Source: Brevibacillus sp. JNUCC-41
GTDB taxonomy: Bacteria; Bacillota; Bacilli; Bacillales; DSM-1321
Length of the DNA stretch: 64,000 nt
Assembly (NCBI RefSeq): GCF_014844095.1
Contig: NZ_CP062163.1
Coordinates: forward strand, 310,001 to 374,000
Reading direction: 5' to 3'
In this document: positions 1-8,080 of the stretch, one piece after another
Layout: every line of letters begins with the position of its first letter
Position numbering within the stretch: position 1 is the stretch's first letter
The notes under the pieces: model-generated
Database searches by the model: none
What the model was told of the DNA's origin: nothing
The model's input: the letters and a program-made list of their open reading frames with translations, nothing else
Program-made: the position numbers and the translations under genes

Positions 1-127
1 GGGCAAACCCCTGCTCCAACCATTTATCATACAATGCAGCCAGATCCGTTGGCTCATATTGATAAAGTTTTTCCTGCCATTCATTAATTTCATCCAAAAG
101 TTTCATTTCCCGGTTCGTGAATTCCAT
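1..127 (-). CDS. Partial protein, N-terminus only, possibly EcsC family
   Basis: The first 42 codons of a minus-strand gene run off the left edge. The ATG at 125-127 is preceded on the minus strand by a good AGGAGG ribosome-binding site about 8 bases upstream. The peptide is acidic and helical (MEFTNREMKLLDEIN... ending EPTDLAALYDKWLEQGFA). The pattern of a Trp-containing helix followed by a D-K-W/L segment recalls the N-terminus of the EcsC family, and I recall EcsC-like genes lying downstream of ackA in some bacilli. That is memory, not proof, and too little of the protein is present for a firm call. Confidence 0.45.
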   Translation of the reverse strand, partial: MEFTNREMKLLDEINEWQEKLYQYEPTDLAALYDKWLEQGFA

Positions 128-169
128 GCATCAAGCCTCCTATGTACAGAATTGGTGGATTCTCCCTTA

Positions 170-178
170 AGTATAACA
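170..178 (-). promoter_or_regulatory. Extended -10 promoter for the partial gene at the left edge
   Basis: On the minus strand the sequence reads TG-T-TATACT, an extended -10 for SigA, about 45 bases upstream of the ATG at 127. No good -35 is visible. It implies the edge gene is transcribed separately from ackA. Confidence 0.35.
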
Positions 179-289
179 TAGAGGGAAGCTTTTTTAGAGA
201 ATAGATGATGGCGATCCAGCGTTCAAGGGTTTGGATTGCATGGACATAAAACCAAGTGAAGGAGGGTTTTGAGGATTAAATTTCATGGG

Positions 290-320
290 AAAGCCCCCTT
301 ACCAGAGAGATAAGGGGATC
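290..320 (-). terminator. Weak hairpin downstream of ackA
   Basis: CCCCTTA (295-301) and TAAGGGG (311-317) form a 7-bp stem with a 9-base loop just after the ackA stop. The minus-strand 3' side is only modestly T-rich, so termination may be incomplete. Confidence 0.4.
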
Positions 321-336
321 ATCATAAAACAGGAAG

Positions 337-1542
337 TCATGCTTTCCAAGTTTCGCTCAAAGCTATTTTCATGGTATCCCTGACAATCATGATTTCTTCA
401 TTAGTTGGGATGACCATGACTTTCACAGGGGAATAGGGTGCATTGATGAACGCTTCCTTACCTGAGGTGCGATTGAGATCCTCATCCCAATATACCCCCA
501 TGAATTCAAGCCCCTCCAAGATCCGCCCCCTGATGGTTTGACTGTTTTCACCGATGCCCGCTGTAAATATGATGCCGTCCACGCCTCCCATTTTTGCTGA
601 ATAGGAGCCTATGTACTTGTGAATCCGGTCTGCGAACACTTTAAGTGCGAGTTCAGCCCGCTCATTGCCTTTGTCGGCTTCAACTTGAATATCGCGCAGG
701 TCGCTGGAAAATCCGGAAAGGGCCAGCATGCCGCTTTTCTTATTCAGGATATCCAGCACTTCATCTGCTGTCTTTCCCGTCTTTTCCATGATATAAGGAA
801 TCAGTGCAGGGTCGATGTTCCCTGAACGCGTTCCCATAGTAACACCGGCCAATGGCGTAAATCCCATTGATGTATCAATTGATTTGCCGCCCTTTATGGC
901 CGTAATGCTTGCACCATTCCCCAAATGGCACGATATCAACCGAAGCTGTTCAATTGGGCGGCCAATCATTTCGGCAGCCCGCTGCGATACATATTTATGT
1001 GAAGTGCCATGAAATCCATACTTCCTTATTCCGTACTTTTCATAATATTCAAGAGGTAAGCTGTACAAATAGGAACCCGCCGCCATCGTTTGATGGAAGG
1101 CAGTGTCGAATACCGCAACAGCTGGCACATCTTCCAGTATTCGCCTGAAGGCTTTGATTCCGGTGATATTAGCGGGATTATGAAGGGGCGCCAACTCGGA
1201 AAGCTTTTCGAGTTCCACTATTACGTCCTCCGTAATCAAGACCGATTCCGTGAATATCTCACCGCCATGCACCACCCGATGCCCTACACCATCTATCTCT
1301 TCAAAGGAGTCAATGATGCGATGGTCAATCAGCTTTTTCAATAAAAGCCCTACAGCTATTTCATGATTGGGTATATCCATCGTTTCAGTAACCTTTTCGC
1401 CTACGACGCTTAAGGTAAATGCGGAATTTTTCAAGCCGATTCTTTCTACAAGACCTTTTGTAATTACATTTTCACAAGGCATCTCAAAAAGCTGGAACTT
1501 CAATGATGAGCTGCCCGCATTAATAGCCATGATTTTTGACAT
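337..1542 (-). CDS. ackA: Acetate kinase
   Basis: 401-residue acetate kinase, the usual family length. It interconverts acetyl phosphate plus ADP and acetate plus ATP in the cytoplasm, the final step of acetate overflow metabolism. Visible signatures are the N-terminal phosphate-binding segment [10 protein letters not shown] (about residues 7-16), GHRVVHGG (about 87-94), the [13 protein letters not shown] motif (about 173-185) with a catalytic-type His, the TRSGNIDP segment and the TAGIGENS loop near the C-terminus. The ATG at 1540-1542 follows an AGGGGCAGG ribosome-binding site. ytxK lies 181 bases upstream in the same direction, as in B. subtilis. A weak promoter and a CcpA-like site lie in that gap, which fits known CcpA activation of ackA. 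Confidence 0.98.
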   Translation of the reverse strand: MSKIMAINAGSSSLKFQLFEMPCENVITKGLVERIGLKNSAFTLSVVGEKVTETMDIPNHEIAVGLLLKKLIDHRIIDSFEEIDGVGHRVVHGGEIFTESVLITEDVIVELEKLSELAPLHNPANITGIKAFRRILEDVPAVAVFDTAFHQTMAAGSYLYSLPLEYYEKYGIRKYGFHGTSHKYVSQRAAEMIGRPIEQLRLISCHLGNGASITAIKGGKSIDTSMGFTPLAGVTMGTRSGNIDPALIPYIMEKTGKTADEVLDILNKKSGMLALSGFSSDLRDIQVEADKGNERAELALKVFADRIHKYIGSYSAKMGGVDGIIFTAGIGENSQTIRGRILEGLEFMGVYWDEDLNRTSGKEAFINAPYSPVKVMVIPTNEEIMIVRDTMKIALSETWKA

Positions 1543-1613
1543 CCATCCTGCCCCTTTACTCTAAGCTAGTTCTTCCAATATTCATCGCAACGAAACGTGC
1601 AGTGTATTGTACA

Positions 1614-1677
1614 ATCTTATCATGGCAGGCGAATCCAACCAAATAATAATGAAAAATTGCAAATAATCACTCTTTCA
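1614..1677 (-). promoter_or_regulatory. Candidate ackA promoter with upstream cre-like site
   Basis: On the minus strand TTGGTT (1637-1642) and TAAGAT (1614-1619) are spaced by 17 bases. Upstream at 1664-1677 is TGAAAGAGTGATTA, which matches the cre consensus imperfectly and is centred about 63 bases before the predicted start. CcpA activates ackA in B. subtilis from an upstream cre, so the arrangement fits, but both boxes are weak. Confidence 0.3.
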
Positions 1678-1717
1678 AAAAAAAAAAAAGAAAGCCAATG
1701 CCTGCGGCATCAGCTTT
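1677..1717 (-). terminator. Terminator of ytxK
   Basis: The stem AAAGCCAATGCC / GGCATCAGCTTT at 1691-1717 has a short loop and is followed on the minus strand by a run of more than ten T. It lies immediately after the ytxK stop. Confidence 0.85.
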
Positions 1718-1723
1718 CATTGA

Positions 1724-2710
1724 CTATTTTTCTTCTTTAAACCAATCGTCCATCTGTTGCATGACAGACCTGGTCGCTTCGAAATCCGACAACTTCGGAA
1801 GTTGTACGAGCAATGCCTTCTTCGGTGCTTCGATACCCTCTTTTTTCTTTTGGAGGATCAGGATGCTTTTCGCAGCCGCTTCACTCTTAAACATGGAAAG
1901 CGGCAGTTGCACCATCCCTTGGATATGTGTATGCTTCTTCAAGAAATCATTGAGTTTCGGAGCTTCCTCCGAGACGAACAGGTTATTCGGGACAATGAAG
2001 AATAGGTGTCCGCCATCCTTCGCGTGTTTAACACCTTGTTCAATAAACAAATGATGTGCATACGAATGTCCTTTATCGGCCTTCAATTCATACTCAGCTG
2101 CACGCACATCATTCGGGTAATAGCCTATCGGCAAATCACTGACCACAACATCTGAAGGATCGATGAAAAGCGGCTCCAAGCTGTCCTGGTTGAAAAATTC
2201 CAGCGGGTGTTCTTGCAGGTTGGCACCTGCATATGCAAGCCTGATCAAGGTTTCATCAATCTCGACACCATATGAAGCGATGTTTTTATCAGTAAGTTGA
2301 TTCAAAATCGCAAATAGTAAATTCCCCGTTCCAATGGCAGGATCGAGCATGACTATCTCTTTTTGATCCTTGGTGAATTTACCGACTAAATAGCTGACGA
2401 ACATGCCGACTGCATCAGGAGTCATATGATGATTCGGCTGAACGCTCTGCTGCATGCCTTTTAAAATAGCAAGCTGATAAGCTTTACGGATTGCTTCCTT
2501 CTCATATTTCTCCGGTGAAAAATCTGCATAATGCTTCACTAACCTTTTCTTCGATACTTCACTGATTTCCTCCTGCAGGACTTTCCCTTGGAAGAAATTC
2601 TCGCCCGTTTCACCAAGGGCATCCAGATACGTACATGATAGTTCGCTTTGCAGTATTTGGGCTGTTTCATCAAATTCATAAAATAATTGTTCAACTGGGG
2701 TAGACTTCAC
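1724..2710 (-). CDS. ytxK: YtxK-type class I SAM-dependent methyltransferase
   Basis: 328 residues resembling N6-adenine DNA methylases of the HsdM type, but short and without a specificity partner nearby. The SAM-binding segment is LDPAIGTGNLLFA (about 120-132). An altered catalytic-type motif, SDLPIGYYP, stands where active enzymes usually carry NPPF/NPPY (D-L-P here). The N-terminal third is helical. The position between tpx and ackA matches B. subtilis ytxK. Actual methylation activity is unproven, and the altered motif makes DNA methylation doubtful. The start at 2710 has AGGAGG upstream. Confidence 0.85.
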   Translation of the reverse strand: MKSTPVEQLFYEFDETAQILQSELSCTYLDALGETGENFFQGKVLQEEISEVSKKRLVKHYADFSPEKYEKEAIRKAYQLAILKGMQQSVQPNHHMTPDAVGMFVSYLVGKFTKDQKEIVMLDPAIGTGNLLFAILNQLTDKNIASYGVEIDETLIRLAYAGANLQEHPLEFFNQDSLEPLFIDPSDVVVSDLPIGYYPNDVRAAEYELKADKGHSYAHHLFIEQGVKHAKDGGHLFFIVPNNLFVSEEAPKLNDFLKKHTHIQGMVQLPLSMFKSEAAAKSILILQKKKEGIEAPKKALLVQLPKLSDFEATRSVMQQMDDWFKEEK

Positions 2711-3118
2711 TTATTAATTCCTCCTGTTTGCTTCTGTCCCTATTTTAAAGGTAAGAAGTAAGAGATACAAGCCGTACGTCCTGCCTATCATTCTTCGTTT
2801 GTTTAACGTACTGCGCGCACTCCTTTTTCAAAAATTTCAACCACGCGTAATTAAAAAGTAAATGAAATACCGGATGGATAATTTGGACGCTGATTTTCCC
2901 TCCTGGCACTCGCTTTTCCCACCTGAGTCCCCTCCAATCAACTTTGTTATAAAATTTGCTTCGGGTCAGTTGATTTTGGAAAAACATTTCAAAGGTACGT
3001 TTTTCCGAAGTCCTTTTGTCTACAAAATGAAATAATAGGGGTGTTGCCCTGTATTTTTTATTTTGGAAAAGCTCAATGAATGCCCAAATAGAATAGCATA
3101 CATGAGGTGGTGATTATT
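2711..3118. other. Intergenic region with repeat-element remnant
   Basis: About 400 bases between divergent genes. An 80-codon minus-strand frame at 2745-2987 has no ribosome-binding site and reads through the repeat remnant at 2889-2942, so I do not treat it as a gene. In B. subtilis ytxK and tpx are adjacent, so this gap and the small gene after it are extra here. No clear promoter was found. Confidence 0.6.
2889..2942 (+). repeat. Internally deleted copy of the GTTGATT/AATCAAC repeat element
   Basis: Both ends of the element seen complete at 63661-63785 are recognisable: a left part with GGCACTCGCTTTTCC and a right part with GAGTCCCCTCCAATCAAC. The central 70 or so bases are missing. Orientation is the same as the 63661 copy. 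Confidence 0.55.
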
Positions 3119-3430
3119 ATGGATAATCAATATCAATACTATCATGGGCAGGTTAATCCGATAAATCAGCAACATGATACACAGTCAGAAGATGAAATTA
3201 ACAGGCAACAACAAGGGTTTCAAGAAGCGTTTAGACAAGGGTATCGACAAGGATATCGACAAGGGTATAGGGATGGATACCGAGCAGGGCAACAAGCGGG
3301 GTTTCCAGGACATCATCAAAGACAAATGCCGTCGTGGCCTAATGAAATTGATATAAAAGTGGGTACACCTAATGGTCAAGAGTGGTCTGGCAAAATTGTT
3401 TTACCACTGAATCCGAGTTTGGAGCCATAA
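3119..3430 (+). CDS. Small hypothetical protein with Q-G-Y-R repeats
   Basis: 103 residues from the ATG at 3119, which has an AGGTGG ribosome-binding site eight bases upstream; an in-frame GTG at 3107 is less likely. The N-terminus is rich in Gln, Tyr and Asn. It is followed by a tandem array of four-residue units (RQGY, RQGY, RQGY, RDGY, RAGQ) coded by near-identical 12-base units at 3233-3280. The C-terminal part (EIDIKVGTPNGQEWSGKIVLP) looks like a small beta-rich segment. There is no signal peptide and no membrane segment. The gene stands alone between tpx and ytxK, pointing the opposite way from its neighbours. Function unknown; a spore-coat-like or matrix-like role is only a guess from composition. 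Confidence 0.7.
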   Translation: MDNQYQYYHGQVNPINQQHDTQSEDEINRQQQGFQEAFRQGYRQGYRQGYRDGYRAGQQAGFPGHHQRQMPSWPNEIDIKVGTPNGQEWSGKIVLPLNPSLEP

Positions 3431-3473
3431 CTAAACCAAGCATATAAAATAACATCCGTTAAATAAAGCTAAA

Positions 3474-3504
3474 ACAAAAAACCGGGCACATAGCGCCCGG
3501 TTTC
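3474..3504 (-). terminator. Terminator of tpx
   Basis: ACCGGGC (3481-3487) pairs with GCCCGGT (3495-3501). On the minus strand the stem is followed by a T-rich run. Confidence 0.85.
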
Positions 3505-3517
3505 TTAGGATTGCATC

Positions 3518-4018
3518 TTATTTTGCCGCTTTAGCCGCTTCGATTGCACCTTCGTAATTTGGATGGTTCGTACCTTCACTCACATATTCAACATATGTGA
3601 TTTCATCAGAGCTGTTCACTACGAATACAGAGCGGGCCAATAGACGAAGTTCCTGCATGACGACACCATATGCTTCACCGAATGATAGGTCACGGTGATC
3701 GGAAAGAACTTGAACATTGTCCAAGCCGCTTGCCGCACACCAGCGTTTTTGGGCGAAAGGAAGATCGTTACTGATCGTCAGTACTTTCACATTATCCAAT
3801 TTTGCCGCTTCTTCATTGAATTTACGTGTCTGTGCATCACATACTCCTGTATCCACGGATGGAACCACACTGATAATGCGGACAGAACCTTTGGAGTCGC
3901 TTAATGTAACAGGTGATAAGTCATTTGCCAATACTGTAAAATCAGGTGCTTTGTCCCCAACTTTTAGTTCTTGTCCCACTAAAGTGATCGGGTTGTTTTT
4001 AAATGTAACTGAAGCCAT
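3518..4018 (-). CDS. tpx: Thiol peroxidase
   Basis: 166-residue atypical 2-Cys peroxiredoxin that reduces peroxides with thioredoxin as electron donor. The peroxidatic Cys is in the segment [15 protein letters not shown] (Cys about 60) and the resolving Cys is in QKRWCAASG (about 94), the usual Tpx pair. KAPDFTV near residue 30 is typical of the fold. Start ATG at 4018 with AGGAGG. Single-gene unit with its own terminator; same place as B. subtilis tpx, beside ytfJ. Confidence 0.97.
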   Translation of the reverse strand: MASVTFKNNPITLVGQELKVGDKAPDFTVLANDLSPVTLSDSKGSVRIISVVPSVDTGVCDAQTRKFNEEAAKLDNVKVLTISNDLPFAQKRWCAASGLDNVQVLSDHRDLSFGEAYGVVMQELRLLARSVFVVNSSDEITYVEYVSEGTNHPNYEGAIEAAKAAK

Positions 4019-4165
4019 TAATAATTCCTCCTTTTTATGCTATATGTACAAGCATAATCATATTTGTTTTACCGGAATTTTGCAATAAATTGAATTGGGA
4101 AATGTGAGACGTGCTTGCACATGTCCGACATCCAAGCCTTTTATGGTGTATTGGCAGACTGCAGC

Positions 4166-4193
4166 AAAAAGAAAACTCGGCGGGTGCCGAGTC
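4166..4193 (-). terminator. Terminator of the sppA-ytfJ gene run
   Basis: ACTCGGC (4175-4181) pairs with GCCGAGT (4186-4192). The minus-strand 3' side is T-rich (TTTTCTTTTT). Confidence 0.8.
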
Positions 4194-4197
4194 ACAG

Positions 4198-4674
4198 TTA
4201 GAAATCTATATCCTGTTTAGGTTCTTGGTACCTGTTTACAGCTGGTTGACTGCCGCCTTGATTACTGCCTTGATTTTGATTACTGTCTTTCTTGGATAGC
4301 ATGGACTGAATTTTATCGACGACTTGAGGAGCTAAATCCATCATTTTTTCGAGAAGATGCGTCCCTTCATCCAGATGAATCATTTTCACCCCATGGGAAC
4401 CGACAATCAAAAAGGCAATTGGTGTTATGGAAACCCCACCGCCGCTACCGCCGCCAAAAGGTTGCTTGGAACCACCTTGCTGTCCTTGATGGTTCCCATC
4501 CATCATAAATTCGCTGCCACCGGCTGCAAAACCAAATCCCACTTTGGATACGGTTAAAATGACACTTCCATCCGGAGTCTCCACCGGATCCCCGATGATC
4601 GTATTCACATCAACCATTTCTTTCAGATTTTCCATAGCTTCTTTCATTAAACCTTGGATCGGATGATCTGACAT
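4198..4674 (-). CDS. gerW: Spore germination/sporulation protein GerW (YtfJ)
   Basis: 158 residues of the YtfJ/GerW family, a forespore protein of sporulating Bacillaceae linked to germination. Residues about 1-60 carry the conserved core (HPIQGLMKEAMENLKEMVDVN and GDPVETPDGSVILTVSKVGFGFAAGGSEF). A Gly/Gln-rich linker follows (about 72-100), then SITPIAFLIVGSHGVKMI, then a hydrophilic Asn/Gln-rich tail. Start ATG at 4674 with GGAGG upstream. Only 15 bases separate it from the DUF2953 gene upstream, so the two are very likely co-transcribed. Confidence 0.93.
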   Translation of the reverse strand: MSDHPIQGLMKEAMENLKEMVDVNTIIGDPVETPDGSVILTVSKVGFGFAAGGSEFMMDGNHQGQQGGSKQPFGGGSGGGVSITPIAFLIVGSHGVKMIHLDEGTHLLEKMMDLAPQVVDKIQSMLSKKDSNQNQGSNQGGSQPAVNRYQEPKQDIDF

Positions 4675-4689
4675 TTAAATTCCTCCACT

Positions 4690-5382
4690 CTAGAACGATT
4701 GTTTATTGGAATCACCTGATAGCTTCGCTAATTTCCTGGATTTGAAATGCGGCTTTCCGCCTTTCCAATAACGAAGCAGTTTTATTCCAGTCACCATAGC
4801 CTGCCCGATTCTAAATTGTAATATGCAGGAAATCTTCGTGTTTGCCTGCCATCTCTGAAAGTCGGGTGTAATGGAATAGGAGGGCATGATCCGGAAATTG
4901 AAATAGGTTGTCAGCACCCCGATGATCGAACCTTTAAGTGCCCAGCATGCTCCAGTTAAAACACCGGTGTGTGCAGCGTTTTTAGTACCGACCATACTAT
5001 GCCAGGTGAATTTTTTGACTTGGACTTTCCCTGTGAATTGACGGAGGATCCCATGAAATCCGATTATATGCTGAAGCATTTCCAGACTGTCTGCGAATCC
5101 GTCACGCAAATCTTCTGCTGTGATTTTTTTCTTTTCTTCCTTTTTGGTATTTCCGTTCATTTCTTGCTCTTCCTTTACTACTATAGCTGCAGAATCATCT
5201 TCCATTTTGATGACCGGAACCTTGAATGTATAGTGAAAAAGCCCATGCCAAGCTGATAATTTAATATGTATTTGATCATTAGTTTGGATACGTTTGTAGT
5301 CGATGTACACTCTTACTTTAGTGAAAACAACAATCAGCAGCACCAATATGAGGATACCTATAATCAACAATAGCCACTTCAT
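4690..5382 (-). CDS. ytfI: DUF2953 membrane-anchored protein (YtfI)
   Basis: 230 residues with one N-terminal membrane helix (LLLIIGILILVLLIVVF, about 4-20), then a soluble beta-rich DUF2953 domain with a basic C-terminus. Function unknown; by family and position it pairs with GerW and is probably a forespore protein. Short gap to gerW downstream; yteJ lies 98 bases upstream. Start ATG at 5382 behind AAGGGGTG. Confidence 0.85.
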   Translation of the reverse strand: MKWLLLIIGILILVLLIVVFTKVRVYIDYKRIQTNDQIHIKLSAWHGLFHYTFKVPVIKMEDDSAAIVVKEEQEMNGNTKKEEKKKITAEDLRDGFADSLEMLQHIIGFHGILRQFTGKVQVKKFTWHSMVGTKNAAHTGVLTGACWALKGSIIGVLTTYFNFRIMPSYSITPDFQRWQANTKISCILQFRIGQAMVTGIKLLRYWKGGKPHFKSRKLAKLSGDSNKQSF

Positions 5383-5480
5383 GCACCCACACCCCTTCAG
5401 CCTATCATTATCGGCATATGCAAAAAAAATAAACCTGCAAAAGCGAAAATTCCGCTCTTACAGATTTATGAATGGAAGAA

Positions 5481-6020
5481 TCATCTTCTGATCAACACAA
5501 CGCCCGTGTCTGCAAAGACATCATGCAAAGCCTGCTTTTTCGGTAAAAGGCCTGCCAAGAGATAGCCAATCCATGTGACTTTTGAAATATAGCGGCCAAT
5601 CAGCTCCCTGAACAATATCGTCCCCCATGAAATGGTTTTTTTCTCTTCCTTCAATGCAACGACTTTCAGTCCAAAAATCATCTTGCCAAGGGTCTGGTTC
5701 AAGAATTTGGTCATTAAAACAAAATATAGGAAGAATACGACCCCCGTTAAGAAGCCCTCTGCGGAAAACCAGAGGTCATCTGTCCCTTCATAAAACTTGA
5801 AGATCGGATGAATCAAAATCCGGTTCAAACTTCCGATAACCAATAAATCTGCTAAATAGGCCCAAAACCTCATCCAAAAACCAGCAAAATGCACTTTCTT
5901 GACTCCGTCATCATCCACAGTCTTACTGGCTGGTGTAAATTCCTGCTGAACGGGAACCTCTTGATCTGCCATTAGATTGGATGAAGCGATTTGTTCATTG
6001 TTTTCATTTCGTTCCGTCAT
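5481..6020 (-). CDS. yteJ: RDD family membrane protein (YteJ)
   Basis: 179 residues. A polar N-terminal 45 residues precede an RDD domain with about three to four membrane helices (FWMRFWAYLADLLVIGS, the helix near GVVFFLYFVLM, and the C-terminal helix region). R and D residues of the first helix give the family its name. Its stop lies close behind sppA (12-base gap), so it is in the sppA operon as in B. subtilis, where yteJ (also called spi) is reported to inhibit SppA. That role is knowledge of the homologue and is not visible here. Confidence 0.88.
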   Translation of the reverse strand: MTERNENNEQIASSNLMADQEVPVQQEFTPASKTVDDDGVKKVHFAGFWMRFWAYLADLLVIGSLNRILIHPIFKFYEGTDDLWFSAEGFLTGVVFFLYFVLMTKFLNQTLGKMIFGLKVVALKEEKKTISWGTILFRELIGRYISKVTWIGYLLAGLLPKKQALHDVFADTGVVLIRR

Positions 6021-6032
6021 CCTTCAGCCCCC

Positions 6033-7034
6033 CTATTCCGCATACAAATACATTAAGCGTGGAGAATTTGAAGAGGAAAGGATTTTTGTCAAGACTGCCG
6101 TTTCCACATCATTTCCCAACATTTTTTGCGCACCCATACTGAATAATGAACCGAAACCTGCCTCATCTGTATAACGGATAACTTGAGCATCCTTTTTACC
6201 GATATCCGTTTTCATTGCGGCAATTACATCATCCAAATGACCGAAATCATCGATTAGATGGTTTTCTTTAGCCTGACGCCCATCATAAATGCGTCCATCG
6301 GCAATTTCCCTTACTTCCTTCTCTGTCATTCCGCGTCCGTCTGCAATGACTTTTACAAATTGATCATAAGAATTATTAATCATGTTCTGCAGTATTTCTC
6401 GTTCTTCCCCAGTCATTTCCCTGGTTGGACTCATTATATCTTTGTGTGGTCCGCTTTTGATGGTTTCGAACTCGACACCATACTTCTTGGCCAGCTTCTC
6501 GTAATTATACCCATGCATGATGACGCCTAGTGAACCCGTCATCGTTTCCGGGCTAGCATAAATCTTATCGGCTGGTGCAGAAATATAATATCCGCCTGAA
6601 GCCGCCATTGATCCCATGGAAACATAAACAGGTTTTTTCACTTTCTTGATATCTAGGATCTTGTCATAGATCTCTGCACTTTCGACGACACCGCCGCCTG
6701 GAGAATTCACCCGAAGGATGATTCCTTTGATATCATCATTTTCCTCTGCCATCTTCAGCTTATCCATGAAGGCCCGGTGATTATATGTTGCTGAACTAAG
6801 TAATGAGGCTTCTCCTGTATCTTGAATCGTGCCCTCTACATCAAATACGGCAATAACATTTGAGAAATCATCACCTTCTATGACTTCCTCGTTAAATGCA
6901 CTTTCGGAAGCAAATAATTCATCAATGATATTTTCCGTATCCGCTGTAAATAGAGTCGTAGCCGCCCCAACAGCAATAGAGACAAAAAATAAAACGGCTG
7001 CGATTCCAAGTGCCGCCCAACGCTTTCCATTCAT
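6033..7034 (-). CDS. sppA: Signal peptide peptidase SppA
   Basis: 333-residue membrane serine protease that degrades cleaved signal peptides. One N-terminal membrane anchor (about 7-28) precedes a ClpP-like domain. The catalytic Ser is in GSMAASGGYY (about 145) and the likely catalytic Lys is in SGPHKDIMSP (about 197), the Ser/Lys dyad spacing of the Gram-positive short form. VNSPGGGV contributes the oxyanion region. Start ATG at 7034 after AGGGGG. First gene of the sppA-yteJ unit, divergent from the NAD kinase gene. Confidence 0.96.
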   Translation of the reverse strand: MNGKRWAALGIAAVLFFVSIAVGAATTLFTADTENIIDELFASESAFNEEVIEGDDFSNVIAVFDVEGTIQDTGEASLLSSATYNHRAFMDKLKMAEENDDIKGIILRVNSPGGGVVESAEIYDKILDIKKVKKPVYVSMGSMAASGGYYISAPADKIYASPETMTGSLGVIMHGYNYEKLAKKYGVEFETIKSGPHKDIMSPTREMTGEEREILQNMINNSYDQFVKVIADGRGMTEKEVREIADGRIYDGRQAKENHLIDDFGHLDDVIAAMKTDIGKKDAQVIRYTDEAGFGSLFSMGAQKMLGNDVETAVLTKILSSSNSPRLMYLYAE

Positions 7035-7240
7035 CTGTTTTCCCCCTTAAATATATGTATCCTTCTTACCATACGAACTAATGACAAAAATGTTTCATTC
7101 CATGATAAACTAAGACATATAAAATTGTAGCAAAGAATCCTCAAATTGGAAATGCATTGGTCCATTATGCACAAATTGCATTTATCGTAAACAGGATAAA
7201 GAAAGCCCTTTCATCACCATACATACTAGGGGGGAACATG

Positions 7241-8041
7241 ATGAACACTCGAAGGAATATTTATTTTTTCCATGCACCGAATGCAGAGATGATTAGCAAG
7301 GTAGAATACTTGTCGGACTTGGCTAATCAACATTCGTATGAAGTCATCCAGGATTTCACGAAAGCAAACATCATCGTAAGCATCGGTGATGACGGCACAT
7401 TCCTGCAGGCAGCCCGGAAAACCGGATTCAGGGATGACTGTTTATATGCGGGCATTTCCACCACAGGTAACTTGAATATGTATTGCGATTTCCACTTGGA
7501 AGACAGTGATAAAATGATCGATGCCATGACAAAAGAGCAAATCGAGGTCCGTAAATACCCAACCATCGCTATCCAATTGGACGATCAACCCTCCTTTTAT
7601 GCCCTTAATGAACTCAGTATCCGGTCTTCCATCACCAAAACGTTCATCATGGATATTTTCATCGATCAACTCCATTTTGAAACTTTTCGCGGGGACGGAA
7701 TCATCATTGCGACTCCGACTGGAAGCACCGCCTATAATAAATCGGTCAATGGATCTGTTGTCGATCCCCTCCTCCCTTGCTTTCAAGTGAGCGAGCTTGC
7801 TTCCGTCAATAATAATACCTATCGGACCCTAGGTTCCTCATTTATTTTAAGCGGTGATAAGACGTTGACCGTCCACCTTGAAGAAAACGGACCAAGCTAT
7901 CCGATCATCGGAATGGACAATGAAGCACTAAGTATCAATCATGTCGAAAAAGTAAAGGTCCGGTTAAGCGGTAAAGTCATCAAGACCGTTAAATTAAAAG
8001 ACAATTCCTTTTGGGAAAAGGTTAAAAGGACCTTTCTATGA
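7241..8041 (+). CDS. ppnK: NAD kinase (second paralogue type)
   Basis: 266 residues from the ATG at 7241; an ATG at 7238 is also possible, and both sit behind AGGGGGG. The longer open frame from 7157 lacks a ribosome-binding site. It phosphorylates NAD to NADP. Signatures are SIGDDGTFLQAA (the GGDGT-type motif, here GDDGT), ALNELSIRSS (NE motif) and the Gly/Thr-rich DGIIIATPTGSTAYNKS. The order beside sppA matches B. subtilis ytdI/nadF, the YtdI-type paralogue. Single-gene unit ending in a strong bidirectional terminator shared with the TatD gene. Confidence 0.95.
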   Translation: MNTRRNIYFFHAPNAEMISKVEYLSDLANQHSYEVIQDFTKANIIVSIGDDGTFLQAARKTGFRDDCLYAGISTTGNLNMYCDFHLEDSDKMIDAMTKEQIEVRKYPTIAIQLDDQPSFYALNELSIRSSITKTFIMDIFIDQLHFETFRGDGIIIATPTGSTAYNKSVNGSVVDPLLPCFQVSELASVNNNTYRTLGSSFILSGDKTLTVHLEENGPSYPIIGMDNEALSINHVEKVKVRLSGKVIKTVKLKDNSFWEKVKRTFL

Positions 8042-8044
8042 ACT

Positions 8045-8080
8045 AAAAAAGGTACCGGGTATGGTAACCGGTACCTTTAA
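8045..8080. terminator. Bidirectional terminator between NAD kinase and TatD genes
   Basis: AAAGGTACCGG and CCGGTACCTTT form an 11-bp perfect stem (8048-8078) with a short loop, flanked by A and T runs. It serves both convergent genes. Confidence 0.85.

Noticed and set aside
1724-2710. Possible restriction-modification methylase
   Set aside because: No specificity or nuclease gene nearby, altered catalytic motif, and conserved synteny with the housekeeping gene ytxK.
2745-2987. 80-codon minus-strand open frame
   Set aside because: No ribosome-binding site, and it reads across a repeat-element remnant; composition looks random.
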